Shown here: positions 35,994-37,460 of the stretch, in pieces
How positions within the stretch are numbered: position 1 is the stretch's first letter
How the letters are laid out: each line of letters opens with the position of its first letter
Position numbers and translations under genes: made by a program
Source of the DNA: Mesorhizobium sp.
Lineage (GTDB): Bacteria; Pseudomonadota; Alphaproteobacteria; Rhizobiales; Rhizobiaceae
Direction of reading: 5' to 3'
DNA: 37,460 nt
NCBI GenBank assembly: GCA_004017535.1
Contig: SAJS01000031.1
Span: forward strand, 1 to 37,460
Notes under the pieces: model-generated
What the model saw: the letters and a program-made list of their open reading frames with translations, nothing else
What the model was told of the DNA's origin: nothing
Database searches by the model: none

Positions 35994-37159
35994 AGGCTGA
36001 GCCCCCTTGCGCGTGCTGCCGAACCGATGAAGCCGTTGATGGCCGCGAACAGCTCCGGCTCGTCGAGCAGGAAAGCGTCGTGGCCGCGGTCCGTCTCGAT
36101 CTCGACGAAGGAGACGGAAGCGCCCGCCGCGTTCAAGGCATGCACGATCGAGCGGCTCTCCTCGGTCGGGAACAGCCAGTCGCTGGTGAAGGAGACCAGG
36201 CAGAAGCGCGTCTTGGTGCCGGCGAAGGCATCGGCGAGGCGCCCGCCGTGATCGGCGGCAAGATCGAAGTAATCCATCGCGCGGGTCAGATAGAGATAGG
36301 AATTGGCGTCGAAGCGGTCGACGAAGGTCATGCCTTGGTGGCGCAGATAGCTTTCGATCTGGAAATCGGCGTCGAAGCCGAAGGTGAGCGCCTCGCGGTC
36401 CTGCAGGTTGCGGCCGAACTTGCGGTGGAGCGCCGCTTCCGAAAGATAGGTGATGTGGGCGGCCATGCGGGCGACGGCGAGTCCCTTTTCCGGGCGCGTG
36501 CCGAACTCGAGATATTTGCCGCCATGCCAGTCCGGATCGGCCATGACCGCCTGCCGGCCGACCTCGTGGAAGGCGATGTTCTGCGAGGAATGGCGGGCGC
36601 CGGTGGCGATCGGCAGCGCCGAGAAGACCCGCTCCGGATAGCTCGCCGCCCATTCCAGCACCTGCATGCCGCCCATTGAGCCGCCGAGCACGCAAAACAG
36701 CTTTTCGATGCCGAAATGATCGACTAGCATCGCCTGCGCGCGCACCATGTCGCGTATGGTGATGATCGGCAGGTCGAGCCCATAAGGCTTGCCGGTCGCC
36801 GGATTGGTCGAGGCCGGGCCGGTCGAGCCAAGGCAGCCGCCGATGACGTTTGCGCAGATGACGAAAAAGCGGTTGGTGTCGATGATCTTGCCGGGACCGA
36901 TCAGCACTTCCCACCAGCCCGGCTTGCCGGTCACCGGATTGGTGTTGGCGACGTGCTGGTCGCCAGTCAGGGCATGGCAGACGAGAATGGCGTTGGAGCG
37001 CGCGTCGTTCAAGCTGCCGTAGGTTTGGTAGGCGATCTGGAAAGGCGAGAGCAGCGTGCCGGCGTCGAGCTTCAGCGGCTTGTTGGGGCCGAACTGCAGC
37101 ACCGGGCTCGACGGACGGTCGGCCTCGTTGTTGGTTCTTGCAGCGCGCTGAGCGGCCAT
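35990..37159 (-). CDS. metX: Homoserine O-acetyltransferase
   Basis: 389 residues of the alpha/beta-hydrolase acyltransferase family, making O-acetyl-L-homoserine (or the succinyl ester in some MetX members) for methionine. It has [43 protein letters not shown] with nucleophile S161, FTSDWLFP carrying the Asp and RGHDAFLL carrying the His. ATG 37159 is preceded by GAGGA with good spacing. The upstream open frame covers the riboswitch and is not coding. Expression is probably turned down by S-adenosylmethionine through the SAM-II leader and terminator. Confidence 0.97.
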   Translation of the reverse strand: MAAQRAARTNNEADRPSSPVLQFGPNKPLKLDAGTLLSPFQIAYQTYGSLNDARSNAILVCHALTGDQHVANTNPVTGKPGWWEVLIGPGKIIDTNRFFVICANVIGGCLGSTGPASTNPATGKPYGLDLPIITIRDMVRAQAMLVDHFGIEKLFCVLGGSMGGMQVLEWAASYPERVFSALPIATGARHSSQNIAFHEVGRQAVMADPDWHGGKYLEFGTRPEKGLAVARMAAHITYLSEAALHRKFGRNLQDREALTFGFDADFQIESYLRHQGMTFVDRFDANSYLYLTRAMDYFDLAADHGGRLADAFAGTKTRFCLVSFTSDWLFPTEESRSIVHALNAAGASVSFVEIETDRGHDAFLLDEPELFAAINGFIGSAARARGLSL

Positions 37160-37221
37160 GTCCGTCCTCGATCCTGTCCCGCATCTATCCCGACACGACG
37201 CGGTGTCCGGCCGGCGGCGGA

Positions 37222-37256
37222 CAACAAAAAACCGGCTTGCCGTCGCAAAGCCGGTT
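37222..37256 (-). terminator. Intrinsic terminator in the metX leader (attenuator)
   Basis: On the minus strand AACCGGCTT and AAGCCGGTT (37248-37256 and 37230-37238) form a 9-bp GC-rich stem with a 9-base loop, followed directly by a T-rich tract (TTTTTTGTTGT). It is located between the SAM-II aptamer and the metX start. Confidence 0.75.
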
Positions 37257-37271
37257 ACAGGTTGCAAACGG

Positions 37272-37324
37272 CCCTTTAGCGAGTTGTTTAACGTGGCTGC
37301 AAGCCGACCGGCCAAATCACCACG
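37272..37324 (-). ncRNA. SAM-II riboswitch upstream of metX
   Basis: On the minus strand the P1 arms CGTGG (37320-37324) and CCACG (37292-37296) enclose the conserved TGATTTGG and CGGCTTGCAG. TTAAACAA and GCTAAAGG follow, the known metA-motif core in which the 3' segment pairs back with the P1 loop as a pseudoknot. This class binds S-adenosylmethionine and is found upstream of metA, metX, metZ or metC in alphaproteobacteria. Confidence 0.9.
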
Positions 37325-37338
37325 GAAGTCTGGCTGAC

Positions 37339-37367
37339 CTTCTAGGACCGGAGCCGCTGTTCGTCAA
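37339..37367 (-). promoter_or_regulatory. Promoter of metX-metW
   Basis: TTGACG (37362-37367) and TAGAAG (37339-37344) are separated by exactly 17 bases on the minus strand, upstream of the SAM-II aptamer. The expected transcript start, near 37332, leaves the complete aptamer in the leader. Confidence 0.6.
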
Positions 37368-37397
37368 CGGGGGTCGCCTCCATGTGTCGTAAGCACA

Positions 37398-37460
37398 TGA
37401 GTTGTCCGGGTTAGGTAGCACAGGAGTTGTCCGGTTTTATCGCCAGCGAATGGAGGCTGG
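37398..37460. mobile_element. Terminus of an insertion sequence (IS21-like, partial)
   Basis: TTGTCCG (37402-37408 and 37427-37433) and GGTAGCAC (37414-37421) repeat, inverted, the arrangement at the left border. Beyond the motifs the two borders differ, as expected for the two opposite ends of one element. The rest of the element would lie to the right of the window. It lies about 35 bases upstream of the metX -35 hexamer. Confidence 0.6.

Noticed and set aside
35994-37184. Upstream extension of the metW frame to about 600 residues
   Set aside because: The extra part is a frame shadow of metX. MetW homology starts exactly at ATG 35993, which overlaps the metX stop.
1-37460. Composite transposon or genomic island carrying the whole window
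   Set aside because: The IS termini frame the window, but the cargo is conserved core metabolism (accA, rpmB, aroKB, cobST, metXW) with even codon use; an assembly or IS-border explanation is simpler.
1-37460. CRISPR arrays, tRNA or rRNA genes, toxin-antitoxin or phage-defence modules
   Set aside because: None was recognised by reading both strands; the only direct repeats found are the short ones listed.

Overview
The window looks like chromosomal core DNA of a GC-rich alphaproteobacterium of the order Hyphomicrobiales (Rhizobiales), most probably Mesorhizobium or a close relative. This rests on recognised gene content and order (aroK-aroB-corC divergent from a small membrane ORF plus xerD; bolA/J-domain/cobS/cobT; a SAM-II riboswitch upstream of metX-metW; PrkA-YeaH-SpoVR) and on rhizobial-type palindromic repeats. 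No database search was possible.

Layout, left to right. (1) 1-60: an insertion-sequence end. (2) 147-6595: M20 amidohydrolase, divergent D,D-carboxypeptidase plus a His-rich CobW/COG0523 GTPase, TusA-like protein, a YafK-type L,D-transpeptidase lipoprotein, accA. (3) 6697-10656: xerD with a 50-residue membrane protein upstream, divergent from aroK-aroB-corC, which are coupled by 4-base overlaps; the CorC-like protein lacks its usual membrane domain. (4) 10684-15519: the stress-linked operon prkA-yeaH-spoVR, preceded by a candidate EcfG-type promoter and a leader hairpin. (5) 15811-21758: alpha/beta hydrolase, bolA, a J-domain protein, cobS-cobT (aerobic cobaltochelatase subunits) and an esterase-like phytase-family protein. 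(6) 21787-26600, all minus strand: 2OG-Fe(II) oxygenase, an STT3/AglB-like GT-C membrane protein, a spermidine-synthase-like protein, a YhhQ-type transporter and rpmB. (7) 26858-31374: DUF3108 protein, DMT exporter, lysoplasmalogenase-like protein, cupin, gloB and a methyltransferase. (8) 31503-35127: an ABC exporter of the YddA/SbmA-like type, a DUF1194 VWA protein and a family 2 glycosyltransferase. (9) 35379-37367: metX-metW with a SAM-II aptamer, an intrinsic terminator and a promoter. (10) 37402-37433: a second insertion-sequence end.

The related IS ends at both borders suggest the window is a contig or segment bounded by two copies of one IS. Most genes are ordinary housekeeping genes. 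No CRISPR array, tRNA, rRNA, prophage or obvious defence island was seen. The points most worth a second look are the CorC protein lacking DUF21, the STT3-like protein, the attenuator-like SAM-II leader of metX, a three-copy palindromic repeat family (one copy supplies the tusA start), the regulatory leader of prkA, and two neighbouring AAA+/VWA pairs.
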